Assembly (NCBI RefSeq): GCF_017353515.1
Contig: NZ_JAFMPY010000004.1
Span: 310,001 to 374,000, forward strand
Direction: 5' to 3'
DNA: 64,000 bases
Source of the DNA: Jiella sonneratiae
GTDB taxonomy: Bacteria > Pseudomonadota > Alphaproteobacteria > Rhizobiales > Rhizobiaceae
Position numbers and translations under genes: made by a program. Positions 45,723 through 54,391 of this stretch are shown one piece after another (positions within the stretch are counted from its first letter, which is position 1; each line of letters starts with the position of its first letter). The notes under the pieces were generated by a model. It had not been told where the DNA came from. It saw nothing but the letters and a program-made list of their open reading frames with translations, and did no database searches.

Positions 45723-46706
45723 TCACTTGCCGGAAAGGACGGCGTCGACCTGCTTCTTCAGCTCGCCGTAGCCGAGCGTCTCGTAGACCCCGGCCGTCGC
45801 CTCCTTGAAGGGCGTGACGTCGATCTCGTCGATCGACATGCCGGCGGCCTTCATCTCGTCGTCGACCTTGGAGATCGCATCCTCGGTGCCGTGCGAGGCG
45901 ACGTCGCCCGCGGCGAGCGCTTCCTCCATGACGATCTTTTGCAGATCCTCGGGCAGCGAGTCGAACCACTGGCTGGAGGTGACGAGACCGGTGAGGAGGC
46001 CGATATGGCCGGTCTTGGTCAGGTGCTTGGCGACCTCGAAGAGCTTGGCGCCGTAGACCGCGGTGTCCTGCGCCTCGGCGGCGTCGATGGCGTTCTGCTG
46101 CAGCGCCGGATAGACCTCGGTCCAGCCCATCGGCGTCGGCGTCGCGCCCATCGCCTTGATCGTCTCCATCCAGACCGGCGCGCCGGGGGTGCGCATCCTG
46201 ACGCCGGAAAGGTCCGCCGGCATCGTCACGGCGTTCTGGGTGACGAGGTTGCGCTGGCCCTGCCACCAGTTGAACGACAGGATCTTCAGGCCGGCGCTCT
46301 TGTCGAGATCGCTGGCCCAGCCCGCGAACAACTCCGACTGGGTGATCTTGCGATACTGGTCGTAGCCCTTGGCGAGATAGGGCCCGCCGAGCACGCCGAG
46401 ATCCTTGACGAAGACCGCGAGCCGGCCCGGATCGACGAGCACGGCGACGTTTGCCCCGGCCCGCGCCTGCTCCAGTACATCCTCGTCCTTGCCGAGCTGC
46501 GAACTCGGGAACAGCCGGATCTCGACCTTGCCGTCGGTCCGCTTGGCGACGCCGTCGCGGAACGCCTCGAGGCCCTTGTAGATCGGGTCCTGCTGGGTGA
46601 GGGCGGTGTTGACGTTGAGCTGGTAGTCCTGGGCGCGGGCGGCGGTGCCGGCGCCGACGATCATGCAGCCGACGAGCGCGGCCGCGGCGAGTGCCTTGCG
46701 AAACAT
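45723..46706 (-). CDS. dctP: TRAP transporter substrate-binding protein (DctP-type)
   Basis: Periplasmic binding protein of 327 residues with a signal peptide ending at ARAQ (about residue 25). TRAP motifs include EIRLFPSSQLGKDEDVLEQ, the carboxylate-binding arginine in SGVRMRTPGAPVW, and GWTEVYPALQQNAIDAAE. The neighbouring uxuA suggests a sugar acid such as glucuronate as substrate; this is inferred. It is divergent from a GntR regulator. Confidence 0.92.
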   Translation of the reverse strand: MFRKALAAAALVGCMIVGAGTAARAQDYQLNVNTALTQQDPIYKGLEAFRDGVAKRTDGKVEIRLFPSSQLGKDEDVLEQARAGANVAVLVDPGRLAVFVKDLGVLGGPYLAKGYDQYRKITQSELFAGWASDLDKSAGLKILSFNWWQGQRNLVTQNAVTMPADLSGVRMRTPGAPVWMETIKAMGATPTPMGWTEVYPALQQNAIDAAEAQDTAVYGAKLFEVAKHLTKTGHIGLLTGLVTSSQWFDSLPEDLQKIVMEEALAAGDVASHGTEDAISKVDDEMKAAGMSIDEIDVTPFKEATAGVYETLGYGELKKQVDAVLSGK

Positions 46707-46772
46707 GTGACGATGAACCTCCCGATCAGGGCAGCGGCCGACTTCTCCCTCGTTCCGCTTGCCTGGTCTGGC

Positions 46773-46788
46773 TAGTATGGTAGTATGA
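46773..46788. promoter_or_regulatory. Tandem TAGTATG repeat at the GntR/dctP intergenic region
   Basis: TAGTATGG (46773-46780) is followed directly by TAGTATGA (46781-46788). The repeat overlaps the first ATG of the GntR gene. The location suggests an autoregulatory site for the divergent regulator and TRAP-uxuA operon. Confidence 0.35.
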
Positions 46789-47552
46789 ATGCGGAGTTGG
46801 CAAGTGGAAATTTCGAAGCGATGCTGAAGATCGACGAGAGGGGGGCGGTGGCGCCGCAGATCTATGCGGCGCTGCGCCAGGCGATCATCACCATGGCGCT
46901 GAAGCCGGGGCAGCCGCTGTCGGAAAAGGAGATCGCCGCGAACTTCGGCTCGAGCCGGCAGCCGGCCCGCGAGGCGGTGATCAAGCTGGTCGAGGCCGGG
47001 CTCGTCCGCGTTCTGCCGCAGCGCGGGACCTATGTGGTGAAGGTGTCGCCGCGCCAGGTGGCGGACGCCCGCTTCGTGCGCGAGGCGGTCGAGGTGGCGA
47101 TCGCCCGGCATTGCTGCCTGTCGCCCGACGCGCCGGCGCTGCGCGATCTCGCCCGGGTGATCGCCCGCCAGGAAGAGGCGGCGGCCGCGAACGACCATGC
47201 CGGCTTCCTCGCCCTCGACGAGGCCTTCCACAAGGGGCTGGCCGAGGCGGTCGGCTGCAGCGAGGCGTGGCGGGTGATCGAGATGGGCAAGGCCCAGATG
47301 GACCGGGTGCGCTATCTCTCGCTGCCCGAGGCCTCGCCGATGACGCTGTTGATCGACCAGCACCGCGACATCCTCGCGGCGATCCGGCGCGGCGACGCCG
47401 ACGAGGCGGCCGCCGCCGTCCGGGTGCATCTGCGCGAGATCCTGCTGTCGCTGCCGCGGCTCGCCAAGGCCTTCCCGGATCTCTTCGAGAACGAGGAACT
47501 GCCGGGCCATGCCGCCGATCTGCAGCCGGGACTGCGCGGCATCGGCTGGTAG
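46785..47552 (+). CDS. GntR/FCD-family transcriptional regulator of the TRAP-uxuA operon
   Basis: A 255-residue regulator with the winged helix (LSEKEIAANFGSSRQPAREAVIKLVEAGLVRVLPQRGTYV, here split for reading) and an FCD domain (ALDEAFHKGLAEAVG, DQHRDILAAIRRGDADEA). It is divergent from dctP, so it probably represses the transport and uxuA operon until a sugar acid binds. An alternative start at 46821 would place the tandem repeat fully upstream. Confidence 0.88.
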   Translation: MNAELASGNFEAMLKIDERGAVAPQIYAALRQAIITMALKPGQPLSEKEIAANFGSSRQPAREAVIKLVEAGLVRVLPQRGTYVVKVSPRQVADARFVREAVEVAIARHCCLSPDAPALRDLARVIARQEEAAAANDHAGFLALDEAFHKGLAEAVGCSEAWRVIEMGKAQMDRVRYLSLPEASPMTLLIDQHRDILAAIRRGDADEAAAAVRVHLREILLSLPRLAKAFPDLFENEELPGHAADLQPGLRGIGW

Positions 47553-47599
47553 CCGCCGCCGACCGGCGGGGGCGGCAGGGGCCGAGAAATGCCTTCGCG

Positions 47600-47656
47600 C
47601 GGAGCCGGAAGGGTGCTCCGGCGCTGAACCAGTCCGGCGCCGGCGCGGCGCCGGCG
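47600..47656. terminator. Hairpins between convergent GntR and diguanylate cyclase genes
   Basis: Two GC-rich hairpins lie side by side: CGGAGC/GCTCCG (47600-47605 with 47615-47620) and an 8-bp stem (47638-47645 with 47649-47656, 3-base loop). They could end both convergent transcripts. Confidence 0.45.
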
Positions 47657-47666
47657 AGCGGCAGCC

Positions 47667-48770
47667 TCAGGGGCAGGCGGTCAGCTCGGCGGCGGCGCGC
47701 CGCGCTCCGGCGAGATGCTCGCCGCCCGTTCCGGAAAAGATCCGCACGGCGCCGCGCCCCGCAGCCTTCGCCGCGTAGAGCGCGCCGTCCGCCTGGGCAT
47801 GCAGGGTTTCGGAGTTGCCGTCGTCAGCAAAGGCGATGCCGACCGAGGCGCCGAGCTCGATGTGCCGGCCGGCGATCTCGATCGGACGCCGCATCGTCCG
47901 CACCACGGCGCCGGCGAGACGCACCACCACGGCGCGCGGCGTCTCCGGCCCGAAGACCACGGCGAACTCGTCGCCGCCGATGCGCGCCACGCAGTCGCTC
48001 GTCGCATGGAGGCGCGAGAGCCGGCGCCCGACCGCCCGCAGGCAGTCGTCGCCGACGAGATGGCCGAAGGCGTCGTTGACCTGCTTGAAGTGGTCGAGGT
48101 CGATCAGCATCAGCGCGCCGACGGGCGCACCTGCCGCCGCAGCGTTCGACGCCTCCGCCATGCGCGACTGGAAGCGGCTGCGGCTGGAAAGGCCGGTCAC
48201 CGCGTCGAACTCGGCCATGTGGCGCAGGCGCAGCGTCGCGTTCTTCTCGGCGGTGATGTCCTGCTTCATTCCGAAGATCCGCACCGGCTCGCCCGCCTCG
48301 CACTCGACGGTGGCGGTGATGCGGATCCAGCGCGGACGTCCGCGCGCCGTGGTGATCTCGGCGTCGAGGCTGAAGCCGCCCCCCTCGCGGATCGCCCGCG
48401 ACCTGATGTCCTCGAGTTCGAGGCGCGTGGCTTCGGGATAGAACGCCAGGATTTCGTCCCGATCGAGCGTCGATCCGCGCGGCAGATCGAACATGTCGTA
48501 GACGACGTCGCTCCAGCGCAGGGTGCAGTCGTCGAGCTCGCATTCCCATACGCCGATTTGCGCGGCGTTGGAGGCGCGCTCGAAGATCTTGCGGCTGTGG
48601 GCGAGCTCGGCCTGCAGCCTCGCGATCAGGGCCTCCTGGACGGCGATCCGGGTCTCGAGCGTGGCGATGCGGTCGGTCGAAGAGTTCGGCGTGGGGCCCC
48701 GGGTTTCGGGGGACAGGCCGACGGATGCTGCGGTTGCAGCCGGCAATTGCGTGTTGCGGGCCTTCGACAC
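47667..48770 (-). CDS. PAS-GGDEF diguanylate cyclase
   Basis: Signalling protein of 367 residues predicted to make cyclic di-GMP. After a coiled N-terminus (about 30-60), a PAS/PAC domain (residues 65-180, with RWSDVVYDMFDLPRG and RIFGMKQDITAEK) joins a GGDEF domain. The active-site motif RIGGDEFAVVF is intact. The feedback I-site (RxxD) is absent: the equivalent positions read ATSD. There is no membrane segment or EAL domain. The start is taken as the GTG at 48770 with GAAGG upstream. Confidence 0.9.
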   Translation of the reverse strand: MSKARNTQLPAATAASVGLSPETRGPTPNSSTDRIATLETRIAVQEALIARLQAELAHSRKIFERASNAAQIGVWECELDDCTLRWSDVVYDMFDLPRGSTLDRDEILAFYPEATRLELEDIRSRAIREGGGFSLDAEITTARGRPRWIRITATVECEAGEPVRIFGMKQDITAEKNATLRLRHMAEFDAVTGLSSRSRFQSRMAEASNAAAAGAPVGALMLIDLDHFKQVNDAFGHLVGDDCLRAVGRRLSRLHATSDCVARIGGDEFAVVFGPETPRAVVVRLAGAVVRTMRRPIEIAGRHIELGASVGIAFADDGNSETLHAQADGALYAAKAAGRGAVRIFSGTGGEHLAGARRAAAELTACP

Positions 48771-49142
48771 GGCAAACCTTCACATACTCTGACCTTGGGG
48801 CATCGTAAGGAGCGAGGCTTGCGACAGGGTAAACCGCCGGCATGCGGCGCTGCGCCCGAACGGGACGCGCGTCCGCCCCGGCCTGGCCGTCCAATGCACC
48901 GAGAGATTTCGATCAATTCCAGAATCCGTTGCCGTTCGGCAACAGCCGCACCATGCCGCACCAGGGGCGGGAAGCGTTTGTTGACTCGTTTTATCATGAT
49001 AAAATAGCAGTGCCGGTCAAGGCCACATGGACGCTCCGCCATCTCTTTGGAATGTCTATAAAATTGGCTGCCGACTGGCATGCCGCCGCGCGGTGGCCCG
49101 GCCGCTCCGGACCCGCGCCGGACGACGAAAGACGAGCCCGAA
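48771..49142. other. Intergenic region upstream of the siderophore operon
   Basis: No supported gene. It contains the palindrome at 48989-49004 and a TATAAAATT stretch at 49057-49065, both AT-rich islands in GC-rich DNA, which suggests promoter sequence. Confidence 0.5.
48989..49004. promoter_or_regulatory. Perfect 16-bp palindrome, candidate metal-responsive operator
   Basis: TTTTATCATGATAAAA reads identically on both strands. A TTGACT -35-like box lies just upstream at 48981-48986. The next rightward genes are a ferric-siderophore importer, so an iron-responsive repressor is the natural candidate. The site does not match the Irr or RirA consensus as I remember them. Confidence 0.65.
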
Positions 49143-49340
49143 ATGTCTCGAACCTTGCTCTTCCCGAGTCTTGCGGCGTCAGCCGCCGCCGCCCCGGTCG
49201 CGGCTTCCCACGGCGGCCCTGCCGCCGATTTCTCTGCCGGGCGCGTTGTTATGTCGCACCGCGCCGGCGTGGCGCGGCGCGTGGCCCTGCGACGGCCCCG
49301 GCCGTCCGGTGCGCGGCGGCCGGGACGATCTGGGCGGTGA
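49143..49340 (+). CDS. Possible small secreted or leader protein coupled to fhuC
   Basis: A 65-residue frame starting MSRTLLFPSLAASAAAAPVAA, which reads like a signal peptide, followed by an Arg-rich C-terminus. Its TGA overlaps the ATG of fhuC (TGATG), an arrangement often seen with translational coupling. No homologue is recognised and the ribosome-binding site is weak, so this may be a chance frame. Confidence 0.3.
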   Translation: MSRTLLFPSLAASAAAAPVAASHGGPAADFSAGRVVMSHRAGVARRVALRRPRPSGARRPGRSGR

Positions 49341-50170
49341 TGGCCGGAAACGCCATCTCCGGCGAGCCGGCGCCCGCGGAACCTCCAGCCGCGGGCGCCG
49401 CATTGTTCGAATTGCGCGGCGCGGGGGTCGTCCTCGGCGGCGTCAGGATCCTCTCGCCGATCGATCTCGCCATTCCGGCCGGCCGCTTCGTCGCGCTGCT
49501 CGGCCGCAACGGTTCCGGCAAGTCGACGCTGCTCTCGCTGCTCGCCCGGCAGCTCGCTCCGAGCGAGGGGGCGCTCGCCTTCGCCGGCCAGCCGATCGAG
49601 GAGCGGCAGCCGCGGGAATTCGCCCGGCGGGTCGGCTGGCTCCCCCAGCACCCGCCGGAAGCGGCGACGATGACCGTCGTCGAGGTCGCGCGGATGGGCC
49701 GCTATCCCTGGCGCGGCGCCTTCATGCGCCATGACGTCCGCGATGCGCGGGCGGTGGCGACGGCGCTCGCGCAGGTCGGGCTCGCCGACATGGGCGAGCG
49801 GGCGATGGCGAGCCTTTCCGGCGGCGAGCGCCAGCGGGCCTGGCTGGCGATGCTGCTGGCGCAGGAGCCGTCCTGCCTGCTGCTCGACGAGCCGACGGCC
49901 GCGCTCGACCTCAAGCACCAGATGGAAGTCTTGAGGCTGCTCGCATCGCTGCGGGACCGGCGGCGGCTGACCATCGTCATGGCGATCCACGACGTCGGCA
50001 TGGCGCTGCGCTTCGCCGACCACCTGATCGCGCTGAAGGCCGGCCGGCCGGTCTTCGTCGGCCCGCCCGAGGCGATTCAACGAGCCGGCGTCCTGTCGGC
50101 GATCTACGACCTGCCGATCGGCACCTTGCAGGCGGCCGAGGCCGGGCCGCCGATCGTCTACCCGTTGTGA
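49340..50170 (+). CDS. fhuC: Ferric-siderophore ABC transporter ATP-binding protein
   Basis: ATPase of 276 residues for siderophore import. It has the Walker A GRNGSGKST, the signature LSGGERQR, the Walker B CLLLDEPTAALD and the switch histidine in VMAIHDVGMA. The gene order C-D-B matches fhuCDB for ferric hydroxamates; related substrates are possible. Confidence 0.92.
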   Translation: MAGNAISGEPAPAEPPAAGAALFELRGAGVVLGGVRILSPIDLAIPAGRFVALLGRNGSGKSTLLSLLARQLAPSEGALAFAGQPIEERQPREFARRVGWLPQHPPEAATMTVVEVARMGRYPWRGAFMRHDVRDARAVATALAQVGLADMGERAMASLSGGERQRAWLAMLLAQEPSCLLLDEPTAALDLKHQMEVLRLLASLRDRRRLTIVMAIHDVGMALRFADHLIALKAGRPVFVGPPEAIQRAGVLSAIYDLPIGTLQAAEAGPPIVYPL

Positions 50171-50183
50171 AGCAGGAGCCGAG

Positions 50184-51104
50184 ATGATGCCGACGCGCCC
50201 GATCACGATCCCTGGTCGTCTCGCCGCTCTCCTGTGCCTCGCAATGCTTCTTTCGGCACCGGCCGCTGCCGCCGGGACGGCAGCGGCGGCGGGCGCGGCG
50301 GCGCCGGCGCGGATCGTCGCGATGGAATGGGCGGCGGCCGAAACGCTGCTCGCCCTCGGCATCGTTCCCGCGGCCATCGCCGACGCGCCGGGCTATCGCG
50401 CCTGGGTCGGCCATCCCGAACTTCCGGCGGGCGTCGCCGACATCGGCCTGCGGCAGGAGCCGAATCTCGAGGAACTGGCGCGGCTCGAGCCCGATCTCAT
50501 CCTCTCCCACGCCCATCTCCTGCCGCTGAAGGAAAAGCTCGCGGCGATCGCGCCGGTGCAGGCGGTGACCTTCAACGGCACCGGCGGCGACACCTTCGCG
50601 GCGATCCTTTCCGGCACCCGCGAGATCGGCAGGCTCACCGGCCGGTCGGCGGCGGCCGAGCGGCTGATCGACGAGACCCGGGAAGCTTTCGACCGGGACG
50701 CCGAGAAGCTGCGAAAGGCGGGTCTTGCGGGCCGGCACGTCTATTTCGTGCGCCTCGTCGACGCGAACACGCTCCGCATTCACGGGAAAAACTCGGTCGC
50801 CGCGACCGTCCTCTCCCGGCTCGGCCTCGTCGACGCCTATGCGGGCGACGTCAACGAATGGGGTTTCGCGCTGTCTGAACCGAGCGCGCTCGCCGGGGAC
50901 ACCGACGCCGCGATCCTCGTCGCCGGCCCGGTCGGCGAGGAGGAGATGGCGCGGGTCTTCGACACGCCACTTGGCCGGGCGCTGCCGGCGTCGCGGGCGA
51001 AGGCGGTTCGTCGCCTTTCGGTCACCTGGACCTTCGGAGGCCTCGTTTCCGCCGTCACGATGGCGGATGCGATCACCGAAGCGCTGACGGAGGCTTCGCC
51101 TTGA
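50184..51104 (+). CDS. fhuD: Ferric-siderophore periplasmic binding protein
   Basis: FhuD-type class III binding protein of 306 residues with a signal peptide ending near AAAAG (residue 30) and no lipobox. Family marks are IVAMEWAAAETLLALGIVPAAIAD and DIGLRQEPNLEELARLEPDLIL. Its end overlaps the TTG start of fhuB. Confidence 0.9.
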   Translation: MMPTRPITIPGRLAALLCLAMLLSAPAAAAGTAAAAGAAAPARIVAMEWAAAETLLALGIVPAAIADAPGYRAWVGHPELPAGVADIGLRQEPNLEELARLEPDLILSHAHLLPLKEKLAAIAPVQAVTFNGTGGDTFAAILSGTREIGRLTGRSAAAERLIDETREAFDRDAEKLRKAGLAGRHVYFVRLVDANTLRIHGKNSVAATVLSRLGLVDAYAGDVNEWGFALSEPSALAGDTDAAILVAGPVGEEEMARVFDTPLGRALPASRAKAVRRLSVTWTFGGLVSAVTMADAITEALTEASP

Positions 51105-53116
51105 TTGCCGCCATGCCGTGGGCGCCGGGTGCACGGCTCCTCGGCGTCGGGGCGTTTCTCGCCGCCGTCGGCATTCTCGCCTCGGCGGCGGGATGGGATC
51201 CGCGCGTCACCGTCTCCGTCGCGCGGCTCGGCCTCTTCGATCCGCCGAACGACGTCTTCGCGGCGGTGATGTTCCATTACGCGACATTGCCGCGGATCGC
51301 CGTCGCGCTGCTCGCGGGGGCTTCGCTCGGCCTCGCCGGCGCGGCAATGCAGGCGGTGCTGCGCAATCCGCTCGCCTCGCCGACGACCCTCGGCGTCGCG
51401 TCCGGGGCGTCCTTCGCCCTGGCTCTGTCGACGCTCGCCGGAAGCGCCGCCGCCTTCCTGCCGCCCGAGGCGTGGAGCTTTCTCGGCGCGATGGGGGCGG
51501 GCGGCCTCGTCTATCTGATCGGCCGGCGCCACCGCTTCGACCCGGCGCGGGTCGCCCTGTCCGGCATGGCGGTCGGCCTGTTCCTCTCCGCCGCCGCCAG
51601 CGGTCTCGTCCTCTTCAACGGCCAGCAGCTCGCCTTCCTGTTTCTCTGGGGATCGGGCCATCTCGCCCAGTCGGACTGGTCGGGGCCCGCAGTGCTCCTG
51701 CCGGCCTTCGCGCTCGCCGCAGCCGCGCTTCTCGCGGCCCGGCGGGTGATCGGCATCCTCGCGGTCGGCGACGACGTCGCCGGCAGCGTCGGCCTGAAGA
51801 CCGAGACCGCGCGTCTCCTCGTCCTCGTCGTCGCGGTGGCGCTCACCGCCGCCGTCGTTGCGCGCGTCGGGATCGTCGGCTTCGTCGGACTGGCGATCCC
51901 CGCCATCGTCCGGCTGTGCCGGCCGCGCTCGGTCGCGGCGACGCTCGTCGCCTCGGCCGGCCTCGGGGCGCTGGCGCTGTTCGCCGCAGACGCATCGGCG
52001 CAGCTTCTCTCGCGTTCCGGCGACCGGCTGGTTCCGGCCGGCGCCGTCACCGCGCTGTTCGGCGCGCCGGTGCTCTTCGCGCTTCTGTCGCGCAGCCGCC
52101 TTTCGAGCCGGCCGAACCCGCCTCTGCGCCGTTCCGCCGGCAGCTTCCGCGACGCCGGGCCGGCGCTCTTCGCGGCGCTCGCGGCAGGCCTCGCCTTCGC
52201 CATTCTCGTCGCGCTGTTTCTCGGCCGCACCGGCGGCGGCTTCGAGCTCCTCGATCCGGCCCGCGACGGCACCCTTCTCCTCACCCGCCTGCCGCGGGTG
52301 CTCGGCGCGCTGACGGCCGGCGCCGCCGTGGCGCTGTCGGGACTGCTCGTCCAGAAGATCGTCGGCAACGACCTCGCCAGCCCCGAACTCCTCGGCATCA
52401 GCAGCGGGGCCGCGGCGGCGCTGGTCCTCGCGGTGCTGGTGCTCGGCGTCATCTCAAGGACCGCGCTGCTTCTCTGCGGCTTCGGCGGGGCGATCGGGGC
52501 GACCGCGCTCGTCCTGTGGTTCGCCCGGCGGCACCGCGACCAGATCGCCGCCGTCCTCCTCGCCGGCATCGCCCTCGGCGTGTTCCTCGATGCGATCGTG
52601 CGCATCGCGCTCGCCAACGCGTCCCTCGAGGCGACGGCGCTGCTTGCCTGGCTGTCCGGCTCGACCGTGCTGGTCAGCCTGCCCGAGGCGATCGGGCTCG
52701 GCCTGCTGCTCGCCGCCGCCGCCGGCATGGTTCTCCTCTGCCGCCGGCCTATCGCGCTGCTCGACCTCGGCGCCGCGGTGCCGCAGGCGCTCGGCCTGAG
52801 GGTGCGCGCCGCCCAGACCTTAACGCTGCTCCTTTCGGCCCTCCTCGCCAGTGCCTCCACCATGGTGATCGGGCCGCTCAGCTTCGTCGGCCTCGTCGCC
52901 CCGCATCTCGTCCGGATGGCCGGCGTCAGGCGTCTCGCCCCGCAGGTCGGGGCGACGCTGCTCGCCGGGGCGCTGCTGATGGTCGTCGCGGACTGGCTCG
53001 GCCGCGTCGCGGTGACGCCGTGGCAGGTGCCGGGCGGTCTCGTCGCGGGTCTTTTCGGCAGTCTCTGCTTCCTCATCCTTGCGGCGCGCAGGGGCGCCGG
53101 GGGGCATGCCGCATGA
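51101..53116 (+). CDS. fhuB: Ferric-siderophore ABC transporter permease (double-length)
   Basis: A 671-residue membrane protein made of two fused FecCD-type halves (each about 310 residues), as in FhuB. Both halves show the paired motifs LPRIAVALLAGASLGLAGAAMQ / LPRVLGALTAGAAVALSGLLVQ and a late GFVGLAIPAIVR / SFVGLVAPHLVRM. The TTG at 51101 is chosen because GGAGG is 7 bases upstream; an ATG at 51113 is less well placed. It overlaps fhuD (TTGA). Confidence 0.93.
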   Translation: MIAAMPWAPGARLLGVGAFLAAVGILASAAGWDPRVTVSVARLGLFDPPNDVFAAVMFHYATLPRIAVALLAGASLGLAGAAMQAVLRNPLASPTTLGVASGASFALALSTLAGSAAAFLPPEAWSFLGAMGAGGLVYLIGRRHRFDPARVALSGMAVGLFLSAAASGLVLFNGQQLAFLFLWGSGHLAQSDWSGPAVLLPAFALAAAALLAARRVIGILAVGDDVAGSVGLKTETARLLVLVVAVALTAAVVARVGIVGFVGLAIPAIVRLCRPRSVAATLVASAGLGALALFAADASAQLLSRSGDRLVPAGAVTALFGAPVLFALLSRSRLSSRPNPPLRRSAGSFRDAGPALFAALAAGLAFAILVALFLGRTGGGFELLDPARDGTLLLTRLPRVLGALTAGAAVALSGLLVQKIVGNDLASPELLGISSGAAAALVLAVLVLGVISRTALLLCGFGGAIGATALVLWFARRHRDQIAAVLLAGIALGVFLDAIVRIALANASLEATALLAWLSGSTVLVSLPEAIGLGLLLAAAAGMVLLCRRPIALLDLGAAVPQALGLRVRAAQTLTLLLSALLASASTMVIGPLSFVGLVAPHLVRMAGVRRLAPQVGATLLAGALLMVVADWLGRVAVTPWQVPGGLVAGLFGSLCFLILAARRGAGGHAA

Positions 53117-53201
53117 AGCGACCCTCCGGCTCGCCCGGCGGCGCGGCCCGCCGCCGTCTCCCGTCTTCGCCGCATCCGGCAACCGATCAGGTCTCTTTGC
53201 C

Positions 53202-54236
53202 ATGACGTTTCCCGCCAATGCCCTCGGAACGGCCGAAGGCCCGCTTCCCGACACGCTCGTCGCCGATCTCACCGCCGAGGTGCGGGAATACGGCTATCGG
53301 CACGAGGCGCAGGAGAATGGGCTGTCGGTCGAATTCGACGCCGCCGCCATAAGGCTGCGGCTCCTCGGCGAGGGCCTCGAAGTCGCGATCGGCGCCGCCG
53401 ACCTCGCGCGGATCCACGAGATGCGCGAGGCGGTCCTCTTCCTTTTCGATCAGACCGCGCCGCAGCTCTCGGAGCGCATGGTGTGGAGCGGCGACCTGCC
53501 GGAGGGCACGCTTCCGCCGAATTTCCGCACCGCGCGGTTCGTCGGAAGGCGGAAGCTGTCGCCGAATTTCCTGCGGGTGACGCTGGCGGCGCCCGGCGTC
53601 TCCGACTTCCTCGCCGGAGGCATGCATTTCCGCCTCGCCATTCCGCCGCGGGACCGCGCGCCCGTCTGGCCGCAGCTCGGCCGCGCCGGCCGCACGGTCT
53701 GGCCGAAGGGCGAGGACGCGCTGCACTGCCCGGCCTACACCACCGCCGAAGTGGACGTCGGTGCGGGCCACCTCTTTTTCGACGTCTATCTGCACGAGGG
53801 CGGCCTCGCGACGACATGGGCGCTGCAGGCCGAGGAGGGCGCCGTCGTCGGCCTCGCCGGGCCGGGCGGCGGCACCCTGCCGCCGGGCGACTTCATCCTG
53901 CTTGCCGGCGACGAGACGGCGCTGCCGGCGATCCGCCGCATCCTCGCGGCCTCGCCGCCGGTGCGTCGCGGCCACGTCCTCGTCGAACTCGCCGACCCGC
54001 GCGACCGCATGGAGCTGCAGCTTCCGGACGCCATGTCGATCGAATGGCTGCAGCGCGGCGAGACACCGGACATCTTCGAGCGGGCGCGTGCCGTGACGCT
54101 GCCGAAGCCGGGCGAGAGCCGCTTCGTCTGGATTGCCGGCGAGCGCGAACTGGCGCGCAGGGCACGGCTTCACTTCCGCGACGAGGGCGGGGTTCCGGCC
54201 GGCGAAAGCTACATCGCCGCCTACTGGACGCGCTGA
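53202..54236 (+). CDS. DUF2218-siderophore-interacting fusion protein
   Basis: A 344-residue protein. Residues 1-90 match DUF2218 style (VADLTAEVREYGYRHEAQENG). The rest is a siderophore-interacting FAD-binding domain (RKLSPNFLRVTLAAPG, PAYTTAEVD, LAGDETALPAIRRIL, and the closing FVWIAGERE and SYIAAYWTR), likely the reductase that releases iron from the imported siderophore. It is 85 bases after fhuB in the same direction. Confidence 0.88.
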   Translation: MTFPANALGTAEGPLPDTLVADLTAEVREYGYRHEAQENGLSVEFDAAAIRLRLLGEGLEVAIGAADLARIHEMREAVLFLFDQTAPQLSERMVWSGDLPEGTLPPNFRTARFVGRRKLSPNFLRVTLAAPGVSDFLAGGMHFRLAIPPRDRAPVWPQLGRAGRTVWPKGEDALHCPAYTTAEVDVGAGHLFFDVYLHEGGLATTWALQAEEGAVVGLAGPGGGTLPPGDFILLAGDETALPAIRRILAASPPVRRGHVLVELADPRDRMELQLPDAMSIEWLQRGETPDIFERARAVTLPKPGESRFVWIAGERELARRARLHFRDEGGVPAGESYIAAYWTR

Positions 54237-54391
54237 GCCGCCATCCCGCCCCCGGGCACGCACCACCTGCCGCCGGGTCACGCGGCGATCACGCGCCGAT
54301 TGCATCGCATTCGAACGATTGCGGACATCGACCCTTAGGGGATTTCTGCGATCCTTCCGGCTCGTCATCAGCCGGACTGGACCGATCGAAA

